64,000 nucleotides of DNA from Asaia bogorensis. Lineage in GTDB: Bacteria; Pseudomonadota; Alphaproteobacteria; Acetobacterales; Acetobacteraceae. Made by a program: the position numbers and the translations under genes. Shown in pieces: positions 1-8,772 of the stretch (position 1 is its first letter; each line of letters starts with the position of its first letter). The DNA lies in assembly GCA_945869965.1 (NCBI GenBank), contig CAMBRC010000001.1, positions 1 to 64,000 of the forward strand. Direction: 5' to 3'. The notes beneath the pieces were generated by a model. That model saw nothing but the letters and a program-made list of their open reading frames with translations, searched no databases and was not told the DNA's origin.

Positions 1-87
1 CGCGATCGATCGACCCTGCCCAGTCAGAACTTCAACCTGACGGAGCTTGGCCACGATCTCCTCAGGCTTGTGATGCTTGCGTCCCAT
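1..87 (-). CDS. IS3-family transposase OrfA, N-terminal fragment
   Basis: The reverse strand reads MGRKHHKPEEIVAKL, then RQVEVLTGQG, from an ATG at 87-85. This is the N-terminus of the small helix-turn-helix subunit (OrfA) of IS3-family transposases. A strong Shine-Dalgarno (GGAGGAGG) lies at 91-98. Only 29 residues are inside the window; the gene runs off the left edge. OrfA normally joins OrfB by programmed -1 frameshifting to make the DDE transposase, but that part is not visible. Family assignment rests on recognition of the conserved start of the protein. Confidence 0.8.
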   Translation of the reverse strand, partial: MGRKHHKPEEIVAKLRQVEVLTGQGRSIA

Positions 88-129
88 GCGATCCTCCTCC
101 GGCAATCTTGCCCCATTGTGGGTGGATCA
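1..129 (-). mobile_element. End of an IS3-family insertion sequence (partial)
   Basis: The OrfA start is followed on the outer side by about 40 nt of leader. A TGATCC motif on the reverse strand at 129-124 resembles the TGA-containing ends of IS3-family inverted repeats, so the element probably ends near 129. The other end is outside the window, so the inverted repeat and target duplication cannot be checked. Confidence 0.5.
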
Positions 130-282
130 CTTCAAGGGGGGCAGACCACCGGCGCCACCAACCGTCAGCAGGGCCAGTGGCAGCGCTGCAGCGTTGGATT
201 TGGTCACTTCGCCTTTCTCACGCGATGACCATCGCATGCTGCCACCACGTCGGCAAAATCGCTGCGATGGCGAAGACGGTGT

Positions 283-689
283 GTGTCCCGCTGCCGATCC
301 AGAAGGGGGGGGCGGACGGTGATTGTGGCGCCGGATGGGTCCGTGCTGCCCAACGCACCGCGGCAGATGACGACGAATGCCGATCCGGCGCTGCTGAAGG
401 CATTGGGTGGGCGTTTCGGTGGAAGCGGTTGCTGGATGATGGGACCTATGCATGCGTCTCGGACATCGCACGGGCGGAGAAGCTGGATCGGACCTCCGTC
501 GGCGACGTGCTGCGGCTGACGCTGCTGACGCCGTCGGTGGTCCAGGTAATCGTGAAAGGGAGGCAGGCGGCGCGGATCACATTGCCGATGCTGTTGAACC
601 CGTGGCCGCTCGAATGGGGGACACAGCGCGAGGCGCTCTCTGCCTTGCCATTCCCCCTGGCCGTTTGCGAATCGTCATCGGTTCGCTAG
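283..689 (+). pseudogene. Frameshifted recombinase-associated HTH protein remnant
   Basis: Two plus-strand frames together match a small conserved protein that often accompanies site-specific recombinases in Alphaproteobacteria. The first half is in the frame of 283 (GGRTVIVAPDGSVLP, then NADPALLKAL). The second half is in the frame of 108 (FRWKRLLDDG, then a helix-turn-helix-like stretch with SDIARAEKLDRTSVGDVLRL and PLEWGTQRE). The frame changes near 405, within the codons for ALGGRF / IGWAFRW. There is no intact reading frame, so I treat it as decayed. Its place beside an IS end supports an accessory segment. Family recall is from memory. Confidence 0.5.
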
Positions 690-741
690 GCCTGGAGTTG
701 AGCCACTCATTCATCGTCCTTTGGTCGTTGGCCTGCCGGCA

Positions 742-1347
742 TCATTGAGCGCCGAACCGCGCAAGCTTGGCCTCGAGCTCCGCGATGCGCTGATCTCGCG
801 CCGCCAACGCATTTGCAACGTCCGCGGCCTCGAGCCGCTGCGGGATGTGCTGCGGACAGTTCGCGTCCCATGCCTTGACGGAGAACAGCAGCGCGTGCTC
901 GGTCCGGGCTTGGTAATCCGGCGGGATCAGGTGGGCGGTCAGGGCATCGTCACCCTCGACGATCCTGGCCTCGCCCCAGATTTTCACCCGCCGCCGCTGG
1001 GCATAGTCGATCAGGAAGAGATGCGCCTTGGGCCGCTCGGACAGATTGCCCTGGGTGATGTACTGCCGGTTACCGGAGAAATCGGCAAAACCGATCGTTT
1101 GCGCATCGAGCACATGTAGGAAACCGGGAGGCCCGCCGCGATGCTGGATGTACGGCTGCCCGTCCGCATTGACGGTGGCAAGGAAAACGCTGGTCTGGGC
1201 TGCGATGAATACGGCGAGGTCATCGGTGATGGCGGTCTGCCAGCTACCGCGCTCTTCCATGCGGGCATAGTTGGGGCGCGAACCCTTGCGGGACTGGATC
1301 GCCTTGATCGTGGGCGTGAACGCGATATCGCTGGCATAGTTTGGCAT
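742..1347 (-). CDS. Pyridoxamine 5'-phosphate oxidase-like FMN-binding split-barrel protein
   Basis: 201 residues from the ATG at 1347. The fold of the PNPOx-like (flavin reductase split-barrel) family is suggested by FLATVNADGQPYIQHRGGPPGFLHVLD, given here in shortened form as FLATVNADG and PYIQHRGGP, followed by FADFSGNRQY and a strand with AHLFLIDYAQRRRVKIWG. The C-terminus (about residues 175-198) is a short heptad-like helix (RDQRIAELEAKLARF). Family members bind FMN, F420 or haem, and the substrate cannot be predicted. The frame is open upstream to 1506, but the residues before 1347 look like non-coding sequence. The Shine-Dalgarno is weak. It is the third gene after an AhpD-like and a YHS gene on the same strand, separated from the YHS gene by 124 nt. 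Confidence 0.75.
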   Translation of the reverse strand: MPNYASDIAFTPTIKAIQSRKGSRPNYARMEERGSWQTAITDDLAVFIAAQTSVFLATVNADGQPYIQHRGGPPGFLHVLDAQTIGFADFSGNRQYITQGNLSERPKAHLFLIDYAQRRRVKIWGEARIVEGDDALTAHLIPPDYQARTEHALLFSVKAWDANCPQHIPQRLEAADVANALAARDQRIAELEAKLARFGAQ

Positions 1348-1471
1348 GATCAGGGTCCGAGGTTGCAGAGGGAGGGTGGTCGTCCGGCCGGCGGCCAAGT
1401 AGCCGCGGAGCCACTGGCCGCCGGTGTCCTGCCACTCGTAGGCACACGAGCCGTGCCCACATGCGACGCGA

Positions 1472-1948
1472 CTAGACGTTGAGCTTCGGCCAGTTCTGCT
1501 CGGCACGGGCGGTCAGGGCGACCTGATCGGACTTGAACAGCTTCAGGATGTCGGCGTTGAAGAAGACATGCAGCTTCTTGTCGGCGATCATCCATCCCGT
1601 GGCGGGATCAACGTCGAACAGCTTGCCCTGGGAGACACCCCAGGCGCAGAAGCCGCCGTAGACCGGGAGATACTTCGCAGGCTCCTTCTCGAAGGTCGCC
1701 AGGTTCGCCGCGGTGGCGAAGCGCCAGGTCAGCCCGTTATGGCTGGTCGCGAGCGTGTCCCGGCCAGGCGCGGGTTTGCCATCCACGAAATAGGCGACCG
1801 GGTCGTAACCCTTCAGGCCGAGACCGGCATGCATCAGGTTCGGGGCACCGCCGGTCCGCGACTGTGCCGAGGCGGCGTGCGCAAGCCCGGCGCCCGCGGC
1901 GGCGGCCATGACGGTGAAGATGGTGCGGCGGTGGAACTGCGTGTTCAT
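1472..1948 (-). CDS. Exported YHS-domain protein
   Basis: 158 residues. The first 29 residues form an export signal: basic start (NTQFHRRT), hydrophobic alanine-rich core and an A-S-A-Q cleavage region. The mature part is a YHS domain: GYDPVAYFVDGKP at about residues 46-58, WRFATAANLATFEKEP at about 75-90, then YGGFCAWGVSQGK. This small domain is common in exported metal- or haem-associated proteins, but the precise role is unknown. The gene lies 33 nt downstream of the AhpD-like gene on the same strand, so the two are probably co-transcribed. The double-arginine start is compatible with either Sec or Tat export. Confidence 0.8.
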   Translation of the reverse strand: MNTQFHRRTIFTVMAAAAGAGLAHAASAQSRTGGAPNLMHAGLGLKGYDPVAYFVDGKPAPGRDTLATSHNGLTWRFATAANLATFEKEPAKYLPVYGGFCAWGVSQGKLFDVDPATGWMIADKKLHVFFNADILKLFKSDQVALTARAEQNWPKLNV

Positions 1949-1981
1949 GACGATGTCTCCGTGATTGCGATGGGGGGAATG

Positions 1982-2536
1982 TCAGGCCGCGCGCCGGGCG
2001 GCCGCGACGGCGGGAAAGTCGATCTCCGTGCCGGCAACCACATTGACGTAGTTGGTCAACGTGTTCAGCGCGACGTGGAGCACGATCTCGATAAGTTCGG
2101 CATCGCTGAGCCCAGCAAGGCGGGCTGCGGCGATGTCGATATCCGCGACATGGCCGCGGGCATTGACGATCTGGACGGCCAGGCGAAGCGCGGCATCGGC
2201 TGCTGGATCACTGGAGGTGCCGCGACGGTTGGCGGCAATCTCGGTATCGTCGAGCTTGGCGACGTTTTTGCCGAGATAGGTGTGGGCGGAGAGGCAATAG
2301 TTGCAGCCGTTGATCTCCGCGACGGCCAGCGCGATCCGCTCGCGCGCGGCCGGGGCCAGGACACCCTTGGCCAGGGCGGCGTTGAGGCCCAGATAGCCCT
2401 CAAGGGCGGCCGGGCTGTTGGCGATGACGCGGAACAGGTTCGGGGCAACGCCGATCTGCTTCTTCACCGCCGCAAGAAGCGGCTGCGCCGCCGCTGGGGC
2501 AGCGTCGATGGTGGCGGGGGTGGCGATGCGGGACAT
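1982..2536 (-). CDS. Carboxymuconolactone decarboxylase / AhpD-family peroxidase
   Basis: 184 residues from the ATG at 2536, with the Shine-Dalgarno AAGGAAG just upstream. The AhpD-type redox motif is intact: C78-N-Y-C81 followed by H85 (NGCNYCLSAH). Helical sequence on both sides fits the all-alpha AhpD fold. Such proteins reduce peroxides or act as thiol-disulfide enzymes. The open frame extends upstream to 2722 but overlaps the divergent LysR gene, so the ATG with the ribosome site is chosen. It is the first gene of an operon with the YHS and PNPOx-like genes. Transcription diverges from the LysR gene across a 116-nt gap, the usual arrangement of a LysR regulator and its target. Confidence 0.85.
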   Translation of the reverse strand: MSRIATPATIDAAPAAAQPLLAAVKKQIGVAPNLFRVIANSPAALEGYLGLNAALAKGVLAPAARERIALAVAEINGCNYCLSAHTYLGKNVAKLDDTEIAANRRGTSSDPAADAALRLAVQIVNARGHVADIDIAAARLAGLSDAELIEIVLHVALNTLTNYVNVVAGTEIDFPAVAAARRAA

Positions 2537-2652
2537 GTCTGCTTCCTTTCGCGACAGGCCAGATGGCCCGTCGAGCGAACACATGACGCTTTCCACCAAC
2601 GCGAAATAGGCGGTAATATCGGGACCAATCCTCCCATAATTCGGAAGCCTGC

Positions 2653-3558
2653 ATGGATCGCCTGGATTCGATGTCGACCCTCCTCGCAGCGGTCGAAGCC
2701 GGCAGCCTCTCGGCGGCCTCACGGCGACTGGGCATGCCGTTGGCGACCGTCAGCCGTAAGGTGTCGGAACTGGAAACCCATCTGCGCATCCGCCTGTTGG
2801 TGCGCACCAGCAGACGCCTCGCGCTGACGGATGCCGGCCGGGAATACGTCGCTGCCTGCCGCCGCATCCTGGACGAGATCGGTGAGGCCGAGCGAGCCGC
2901 GAGCGGCGAATACAGCGCGCCACGCGGCGAGTTGCAGATCACCGCGCCGGTCGTCTTCGGGCGGCTGCATGTGCTGCCCATCGTGACCGCCTTCCTGGCC
3001 GCCTTTCCCGACATCAACATCCGTCTCGTGCTGGCCGACCGTATGGTCAACCTGCTGGAGGAGCACGCCGACCTCGCGGTGCGCATCGGCGCGCTGGCGG
3101 ACAGCGCGCTGGTGGCGACGCGTGTCGGCTCGATCCGTCGCGTGGCATGCGCCAGCCCGGCCTATTTCGCGGCAAATGGCACCCCGGACCACCCACGGGA
3201 TCTGGCCGGCCACAGCTGCGTGACCTTCGAGACGCTGATGTCACCGACATTGTGGAGCTTTACCGCGGGGCGCGATGCACTGCCGGTCGCGATTCGCTCA
3301 CGCCTGGTCGTGAACACCGCCGAGGCCGCTATCGACGCCGCCATCGCGGGGATCGGCATCACCAGGGTGCTGTCCTACCAGGTCGCCGAACCGGTGCGGG
3401 CTGGGAAGCTGGCAACCGTGCTTTCGGAGTTCGAACCACCGCGCTCGCCGGTCAGTCTCGTTACAAATGGCCAGGGACTGTTGCCACAGAAGCTACGCGC
3501 GTTCCTTGATTTCGCGGCCCCTCTCCTCCGAGCCAGCTTGGAATGTTGCGAACTCTAG
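2653..3558 (+). CDS. LysR-family transcriptional regulator
   Basis: 301 residues, the usual LysR length. Residues 1-60 form the winged helix-turn-helix (MDRLDSMSTLLAAVEAGSLS, SRRLGMPLATVSRKVSELE, TSRRLALTDAG). From about residue 90 the effector-binding domain follows (GELQITAPVVFGRLHVLP, then FPDINIRLVLADR). It belongs to the subgroup typified by DsdC/AaeR-like small regulators in which the DNA-binding start is MDRLDSM. The gene is divergent from the AhpD-YHS-PNPOx operon, so I infer that it controls those genes, perhaps in response to an oxidant or electrophile. I could not define a T-N11-A operator with confidence in the 116-nt gap. Confidence 0.9.
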   Translation: MDRLDSMSTLLAAVEAGSLSAASRRLGMPLATVSRKVSELETHLRIRLLVRTSRRLALTDAGREYVAACRRILDEIGEAERAASGEYSAPRGELQITAPVVFGRLHVLPIVTAFLAAFPDINIRLVLADRMVNLLEEHADLAVRIGALADSALVATRVGSIRRVACASPAYFAANGTPDHPRDLAGHSCVTFETLMSPTLWSFTAGRDALPVAIRSRLVVNTAEAAIDAAIAGIGITRVLSYQVAEPVRAGKLATVLSEFEPPRSPVSLVTNGQGLLPQKLRAFLDFAAPLLRASLECCEL

Positions 3559-3974
3559 CGCATGCGCCAGCTTTTCGCGGCAGAAAAGATTGAAGTCGAT
3601 CCGTCTAGCCCGGCTGCCTCTGACCCCGAGGAACTGGGACAGAGGTGGTCGCAGGAATGGTCTCGCCAACCAGCGCTACAACGAGGGCCGCGGCTTGGGG
3701 CAACGGCGAAAGTCGGCGCCCAGCGTTGATCACTTGGCCAACCGCTTCAGCCAACCGTCTGGCCCGCCACCAACGACTCAGGTTCTATATCAACGGTGTA
3801 GAGGGTTGGGTGTAAATCCGCCTACCCCCAAACTTCGGAGAAAATTGCCGCTTCGGAGAGCGAAAGTGGGGTTCTGGCCACCAAGCGACCCCCAACCCCA
3901 TGCGAGAAACGCCCCAATATCCTAGGGTTCTACGCCGCCTGTCCGCATGGAGAGAATGGTGGGGTGGTAGTCAT
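3559..3974. other. Intergenic stretch with no gene recognised
   Basis: About 415 nt between the LysR gene and a tRNA-Gly fragment. Open frames in it (for example 3467-3925 plus) overlap LysR in another frame and show no family resemblance. Base composition is less G+C-rich than the neighbouring genes around 3770-3850. I see no clear terminator. It may be the remains of integrated DNA between the LysR gene and the tRNA scar. Confidence 0.4.
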
Positions 3975-4036
3975 TGGAGCGGGCGATGGGATTCGGACCC
4001 ACGACCCCAACCTAGGCAAGGCTGTGCTGCATCACC
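3975..4036 (-). pseudogene. tRNA-Gly(GCC) 3' fragment, candidate attachment-site scar
   Basis: On the reverse strand, from about 4036 to 3975, the sequence has an anticodon arm with stem CAGCC/GGTTG around the loop TTGCCTA (anticodon GCC), a variable region GGGTC, a T arm with stem GTGGG/CCCAT, the 3' acceptor strand CGCCCGCT and a terminal CCA. This is the 3' half of a tRNA-Gly. The matching 5' acceptor strand (expected GCGGGCG) and a normal D arm are missing, and the T loop reads TCCGAAT instead of TTCGAAT. It is therefore not a functional tRNA. A tRNA 3' half is what integrases leave at an attachment site. Confidence 0.65.
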
Positions 4037-4085
4037 CAACACGTGTTCGGTATAGGGGGCTCCGAGCCCCTGGCCTTGCCTCCTG

Positions 4086-5264
4086 TCAGACTCGCTCTAG
4101 CACCGCGGCGATGCCTTGGCCGCCGCCGATGCACATGGTGACCAGGGCGTGTTTGCCACCAGTGCGGTGCAGTTCGTACATCGCCTTGACGGTAACGATG
4201 CTGCCGGTGGCGCCGACGGGGTGGCCGAGGGAGATGCCGGAGCCGTTTGGGTTCACTTTGGCGGGATCGAAGTCCATGTCCTTGGAGACCGCGCAGGCTT
4301 GGGCGGCGAAGGCTTCGTTGGCTTCGATGACGTCCAGGTTGGCCACCGTCATACCAGCGCGTTCGAGGGCGCGGCGGCTGGCGGGGACGGGGCCGATGCC
4401 CATGTAGGCAGGGTCGACGCCGGAATGGCCGGCGGAGACGATGCGTGCCATCGGGGTGAGGCCGAGGCGGCGGACGGCTTCGCCGCTGGCCAGGACCACG
4501 GCGGAGGCGCCGTCGTTGATGCCGGAGGCGTTGCCGGCGGTGACGGTGCCGTCTTTCTTGAAGACGGTGCGCAGGGCGGCGAAGTCTTCGGGCTTGGCGT
4601 CGTGGCGGATGTGTTCGTCGGTGTCGAAGGCGACGACGCCTTTGCGGGTTTTCACTTCGATCGGCAGGATCTGGTCCTTGAAGCGGCCTTCGCGGGTGGC
4701 GGCGCTGGCGCGGCGATGGCTTTCGAGGGCGAGGGCGTCTTGTTGCTCACGGCTGATGTTGTGCGAGGTGGCGAGGTTTTCGGCGGTGACGCCCATCAGG
4801 ATGCGGTGGAACGGGTCGTTGAGCGCGCCGTCCAGGGTGTCTTTCATGGTGGTGTCGCCCATCTTCTGGCCCCAACGGGCGGCGGCGACGTGGTAGGGGG
4901 CGCGGCTCATGTTTTCCACGCCACCGGCGATGGCGATGTCACAGTCGCCGGCCTTGATGGCGTTGGCGGCGGTGAGGATGGCCTGGAGCCCGCTGCCGCA
5001 GAGGCGGTTGACGGTGATGGCGGGGATTTCCTGGGGCAGACCGGCTTCGATCACGGCGATGCGCGAGATGTACATGTCGCGCGGTTCGGTGTGGATGATC
5101 TGGCCGAAGACCGCCAGGCCGATCTGGGTTGGGTCGACCTTGCTGCGGGCGACGGCTTCCTTGGTGACGGCGGCGACGAGGGCCGAGGGTGTCATGTCCT
5201 TCAACGCGCCGCCGAAGGTGCCAACGGCGGTGCGGACGCCGGATACGATGAAGACATCGGTCAT
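4086..5264 (-). CDS. Acetyl-CoA C-acetyltransferase / acyl-CoA thiolase
   Basis: 392 residues, full length for a biosynthetic-type thiolase. The catalytic residues occupy the canonical PhaA positions: Cys89 (NRLCGSG), His348 (GHPVGATG) and Cys378 (CIGGGQG). The NEAFA motif at about 316-320 is present. The enzyme would condense two acetyl-CoA to acetoacetyl-CoA, or run the reverse thiolysis in beta-oxidation. It is transcribed divergently from a PHA depolymerase gene, which favours a role in the polyhydroxybutyrate cycle (PhaA), though no phaB or phaC is nearby. A degradative AtoB-like role is the alternative, so I give no symbol. Confidence 0.93.
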   Translation of the reverse strand: MTDVFIVSGVRTAVGTFGGALKDMTPSALVAAVTKEAVARSKVDPTQIGLAVFGQIIHTEPRDMYISRIAVIEAGLPQEIPAITVNRLCGSGLQAILTAANAIKAGDCDIAIAGGVENMSRAPYHVAAARWGQKMGDTTMKDTLDGALNDPFHRILMGVTAENLATSHNISREQQDALALESHRRASAATREGRFKDQILPIEVKTRKGVVAFDTDEHIRHDAKPEDFAALRTVFKKDGTVTAGNASGINDGASAVVLASGEAVRRLGLTPMARIVSAGHSGVDPAYMGIGPVPASRRALERAGMTVANLDVIEANEAFAAQACAVSKDMDFDPAKVNPNGSGISLGHPVGATGSIVTVKAMYELHRTGGKHALVTMCIGGGQGIAAVLERV

Positions 5265-5552
5265 TGGGGCTGTTCCTCTGGACGTTGTCAGCGGTTTGGG
5301 TCGCGTGTTTCACGCGCATCAGCCGTGAATTCAGCGCGCGGCGGCAGCGACTTGTAGCTTCATCCGTTCTTATGGAATATCCGATACCCCAGCAAGGGGC
5401 GGACTTCGCCGGCGAACCCACGCCATGGCGGCCAGCGTTGACGGCGATGATATGCCCGGATGCGCTGGCACAGAAGAGGGTATCGAGGCATGCCAGCGAG
5501 GCACCGGGCTTCCGTCCGGGTGGGGCCAGCGCGCGAACACCGACGAGGTCGA

Positions 5553-6773
5553 ATGCTCTATCACGTGTACGAAATGCAGCGGGTCGCGATGGCCCCCATG
5601 CGGATGGCCGCCACCGGGGCTTTGTCGCTGCTGGACCTGCCATTCAACCCAATGCGCAATACGCCGTTGGGACGCATTTCGAGCGCGGCGCTGGACAGTT
5701 TTGAACATTCGACGCGGGCGTTTGGCAAGCCGGCTTTTGCGCTGCCGACCACGGTGATCGACGGGGCCGAGGTTGCCGTGCATGAGGAGGTGGTTTTCCA
5801 CCGGCCGTGGTGCGACCTGTTGCATTTCCGGCGCGATGCGTCGCGGCCGGGGGATCGAGTGGTGCTGCTGGTGGCGCCGATGTCCGGGCATTACGCCACG
5901 CTGTTGCGCGGCACGGTGCAGGCGTTTTTGCCGGACCACGATGTCTTCATCACCGATTGGCGCGATGCACGCGACATGCCGGTGATCGGGCCGGATTTCA
6001 GCCTGGACGACTATGTCGACGACGTGACCGCGTTCATCACCCATCTGGGGCCGGATTGCCATGTGATCGCGGTGTGTCAGCCGGCGGTGCCGGTGCTGGC
6101 GGCGGTGTCGCTGATGAATGCCGACGCGCCGCATCTAGCACCGCGCAGCATGACGTTGATCGGCGGACCGATCGACACGCGCGAGGGGCCGACGGCGGTC
6201 AATGCCTTTGCCAAGAGCCGCAATCTCGACTGGTTCCGCCGCAACGTCATCCACCGGGTGCCGTTCGGCAATATGGGGTTCATGCGCCAAGTATACCCGG
6301 GGTTTTTGCAGCTTGCGGGGTTCATGGCGATGAACTTGGACCGGCATGTTGAAGCGCATTGGCAGATGTTCCAGCATCTGGTCGAAGGCGATGGCGAGCC
6401 GCTGGCGTCCAAGCGCTCGTTCTATGACGAGTATCGCGCGGTGATGGATCTGCCGGCCGAGTATTATTTGCAGACGATCGAGAAGGTGTTCCAGGAGCAT
6501 CATTTGCCACGCGGGATGTTCAGCCATCGCGGCGAGATCGTTGCGCCTGCGGCGATTACCCGGACAGCGTTGCTGACCGTGGAGGGGGAGCGCGACGATA
6601 TCTCGGGCCTTGGCCAGACCCAGGCGGCGCACAAGCTGGCGCATAATCTCGCCCCTGAGAAGCACGCCCATTGGGAGCAGCCGGGGGTTGGGCACTACGG
6701 GCTGTTCAACGGACGGCGCTTCAACAGCGATGTGGCGCCGCGGATTAAGAGCTTTATTGCCCAGCATGGGTGA
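5553..6773 (+). CDS. phaZ: Intracellular polyhydroxyalkanoate depolymerase
   Basis: 406 residues from the ATG at 5553, which follows a weak GAGG ribosome site. The protein matches the i-PhaZ family: MLYHVYEMQR start, LDLPFNPM, VLLVAPMSGHYATLLRGTV (oxyanion region), DWRDARDMP, and the nucleophile elbow AVCQPAVP with Cys175. In this family a cysteine replaces the usual serine of alpha/beta hydrolases. The C-terminal GVGHYGLFNGRR supplies the catalytic His, and EGERDDISG the likely acid region. It degrades stored PHB granules inside the cell to hydroxybutyrate oligomers. Divergence from the thiolase gene fits a carbon-storage pair. The frame is open upstream to 5460 but without family similarity there. 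Confidence 0.9.
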   Translation: MLYHVYEMQRVAMAPMRMAATGALSLLDLPFNPMRNTPLGRISSAALDSFEHSTRAFGKPAFALPTTVIDGAEVAVHEEVVFHRPWCDLLHFRRDASRPGDRVVLLVAPMSGHYATLLRGTVQAFLPDHDVFITDWRDARDMPVIGPDFSLDDYVDDVTAFITHLGPDCHVIAVCQPAVPVLAAVSLMNADAPHLAPRSMTLIGGPIDTREGPTAVNAFAKSRNLDWFRRNVIHRVPFGNMGFMRQVYPGFLQLAGFMAMNLDRHVEAHWQMFQHLVEGDGEPLASKRSFYDEYRAVMDLPAEYYLQTIEKVFQEHHLPRGMFSHRGEIVAPAAITRTALLTVEGERDDISGLGQTQAAHKLAHNLAPEKHAHWEQPGVGHYGLFNGRRFNSDVAPRIKSFIAQHG

Positions 6774-6780
6774 ATGAAGA

Positions 6781-6907
6781 CTGGGCTCCGCCCAGCCCCG
6801 CCAGAGGGCCAAGCCCCCTGGACCCTTAATCTATAGGGTCAAGGGGCTTGGCCCTCAATTTTTAAGGTCCAGGGGCTTGGCCCCTGGCGGGTCTGGGCAG
6901 AGCCCAG
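6781..6907. repeat. Long imperfect inverted repeat (terminator-like, CCAAGCCCC type)
   Basis: Bases 6781-6827 are nearly complementary to 6864-6907. Both contain a CTGGGC..GCCCAG outer pair, a GCCAG/CTGGC pair and CCAAGCCCCCTGGACC against GGTCCAGGGGCTTGG. A third related copy (GGGTCAAGGGGCTTGGCCCTC type) sits at 6836-6856. The element lies 7 nt after the phaZ stop and about 100 nt before the next gene, so it can end phaZ transcription. Similar GGGGCTTGGCCC intergenic hairpins recur in related genomes, from general knowledge. Confidence 0.65.
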
Positions 6908-7004
6908 CCTTATCTTAGCCGCCATATCCTGTTGGCGCGCGCGCGATGCGGCACTAGATTGACTCGTCCAAGGCGAAATCGCCGCAACGACGGGAGAAAC
7001 GCGC

Positions 7005-8642
7005 ATGCTCGGCCTGATGCAGGACCAACCGCTGCTGGTCAGTTCCATCCTCTGTCATGCCGCGCGTCACCACCCGACTGGCGAGATTGTCTCCAAGACT
7101 GTCGAGGGGCCGCTTCACCGGACCACCTATCGCGAGGTCGAGCCGCGCTGCCGGCGGGTGGCGCGGGTGTTGCAGCGGCTGGGGGTGAAGCAGGGCGACC
7201 GGGTTGCCACGATAGCGTGGAACGGGTTTCGCCATTTCGAGCTGTACTATGGCATCTCGGGGATGGGGGCGATCTGCCACACCATCAACCCGCGGCTGGC
7301 GCCGGCTGACCTGATCTACATCATGAACCATGCCGAGGACGTGGTGCTGTTCCTCGACACCACCTTTGCGCCGTTGATTGCCGCGGTGGCAGCCGCCGTG
7401 CGGGCGAATTTGCGCGCGGTGGTGATCATGACAGAGCGGGCGCACATGCCGGACATTGCGCTGCCGGACGGGATGGAGCTGCTGTGCTATGAGGAGCTGA
7501 TGGCGGCGGCAGACGAGGACTATGCTTGGCCGAGCTTCGACGAGAATACCGCGGCGGCACTTTGCTATACGTCTGGGACCACCGGCAAGCCGAAGGGCGT
7601 GTTGTATAGCCATCGCTCCACGGTGCTGCATGCGTTTGCCAGCAACATGGCCGACGTCATCGGGCTGCGCGCCGCCGACCGGGTTTTGCCAGTGGTGCCG
7701 ATGTTCCACGTGAATGCCTGGGGCACGCCTTACAGCGCGCCGATGGTTGGCGCCTCGATCATCCTGCCCGGGCGGCATATGGACGGCGCCAGCCTCACCG
7801 CGCTGATGAACGACGAAAAGGTGACGTTGTCGGCGGGGGTGCCGACGATATGGCTGGGGTTGCTGAACCATTTACGGGCGAGCGGCGAGCGGCTGCACAC
7901 GGTCAAGAGCTTCGTTATTGGCGGCTCGGCCTGTCCGCGCATGTTGTTCGAAGCGTTCGACACGGAATACGGCATCCGTATCGACCATGCCTGGGGCATG
8001 TCCGAGTTGTCGCCGCTGGGCACCTACAACGCGCCGAAGCCGTCCAATGCGCATTTTGCCGGCGAGGAGAAGATGCGGCTGCAGTTGACGCAGGGGCGCA
8101 GCATCTATGGCGTCGATATGCGGATCGTTGATGACGAGGGTCAGGAACTACCCTGGGGCAGCGGGACGTCAGGCCACCTGCAGTCGAAGGGCTTTTGGGT
8201 TTGCAGCTCGTATTTCGGCGGCACCGCGGGCGATGCACTAACGGAAGATGGCTGGTTCGCCACCGGTGACGTGGCCACCATCGATGCCGATGGCTACATG
8301 GAAATCACCGACCGGTCGAAGGATGTGATCAAATCGGGCGGCGAATGGATCAGCTCGATCCAGCTTGAGAATCTTGCCATGTCGCACCCGGATGTGGCGG
8401 AGGCGGCGATCATCGCGGCGCGACACGAAAAGTGGGACGAGCGGCCGTTGTTGATCGTGGTAGCGCGCGAGGGGCGGGAAATCGACAAGGCCGGCCTGCT
8501 GGCGTTCTACGACGGCAAGGTGGCGAAGTGGTGGATCCCCGACGATGTCGTGGTCGTCAAGGAGCTTCCGCATACCGCGACCGGGAAGGTACAGAAACTG
8601 GCGCTGCGCGGGCAGTGGGCGAACCATTTAGTAGGTGGGTAG
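7005..8642 (+). CDS. Fatty-acid / acyl-CoA synthetase (AMP-forming)
   Basis: 545 residues, the typical length for the medium/long-chain acyl-CoA ligase branch of the ANL superfamily. The P-loop motif [12 protein letters not shown] is at about residues 187-198. Further conserved motifs are [33 protein letters not shown] and [13 protein letters not shown], the last containing the hinge of the C-terminal domain. The catalytic lysine region is [12 protein letters not shown] near the end. The enzyme activates a carboxylic acid to its acyl-CoA through an acyl-adenylate. The closest family by motif is the AlkK / fatty-acyl-CoA ligase group; chain length cannot be read from the sequence. It follows phaZ on the same strand after a strong hairpin region and ends directly at a twin-hairpin element. 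Confidence 0.9.
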   Translation: MLGLMQDQPLLVSSILCHAARHHPTGEIVSKTVEGPLHRTTYREVEPRCRRVARVLQRLGVKQGDRVATIAWNGFRHFELYYGISGMGAICHTINPRLAPADLIYIMNHAEDVVLFLDTTFAPLIAAVAAAVRANLRAVVIMTERAHMPDIALPDGMELLCYEELMAAADEDYAWPSFDENTAAALCYTSGTTGKPKGVLYSHRSTVLHAFASNMADVIGLRAADRVLPVVPMFHVNAWGTPYSAPMVGASIILPGRHMDGASLTALMNDEKVTLSAGVPTIWLGLLNHLRASGERLHTVKSFVIGGSACPRMLFEAFDTEYGIRIDHAWGMSELSPLGTYNAPKPSNAHFAGEEKMRLQLTQGRSIYGVDMRIVDDEGQELPWGSGTSGHLQSKGFWVCSSYFGGTAGDALTEDGWFATGDVATIDADGYMEITDRSKDVIKSGGEWISSIQLENLAMSHPDVAEAAIIAARHEKWDERPLLIVVAREGREIDKAGLLAFYDGKVAKWWIPDDVVVVKELPHTATGKVQKLALRGQWANHLVGG

Positions 8643-8772
8643 GAAGGGTCTTCTTTTTCTGAAGAAAAAGAAGCAAAAAGACTTTATCCGTTTAGGCTGG
8701 GCGCTGACGACTGGCACCCGTCCAAATGGATAGAAGTTTTTTGGTTCTTTTTTTCAAAAAAGAACATGCTTC
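8643..8772. repeat. Twin-hairpin intergenic element, copy 1 (types 1 and 2)
   Basis: This fills the whole gap between two convergent genes. Hairpin A (8650-8673) has the arm CTTCTTTTTC and its exact complement. It is followed by CAAAAAGACTTTATCCG. After a 40-nt spacer comes the inverted flank GGATAGAAGTTTTTTG and hairpin B (8744-8765), with the arm GTTCTTTTTT and its complement. Outer ends are GGAAG and CTTCC. As each hairpin has an A/T-rich stem bordering T-rich sequence, it can act as a bidirectional terminator. Confidence 0.85.

Noticed and set aside
3964-4407. Open frame beginning MVVIGAGDGIRTHDPNLGKA
   Set aside because: This peptide is a well-known artefact: it is the translation of the strand opposite a tRNA gene, here the tRNA-Gly fragment, running on into the antisense of the thiolase gene.
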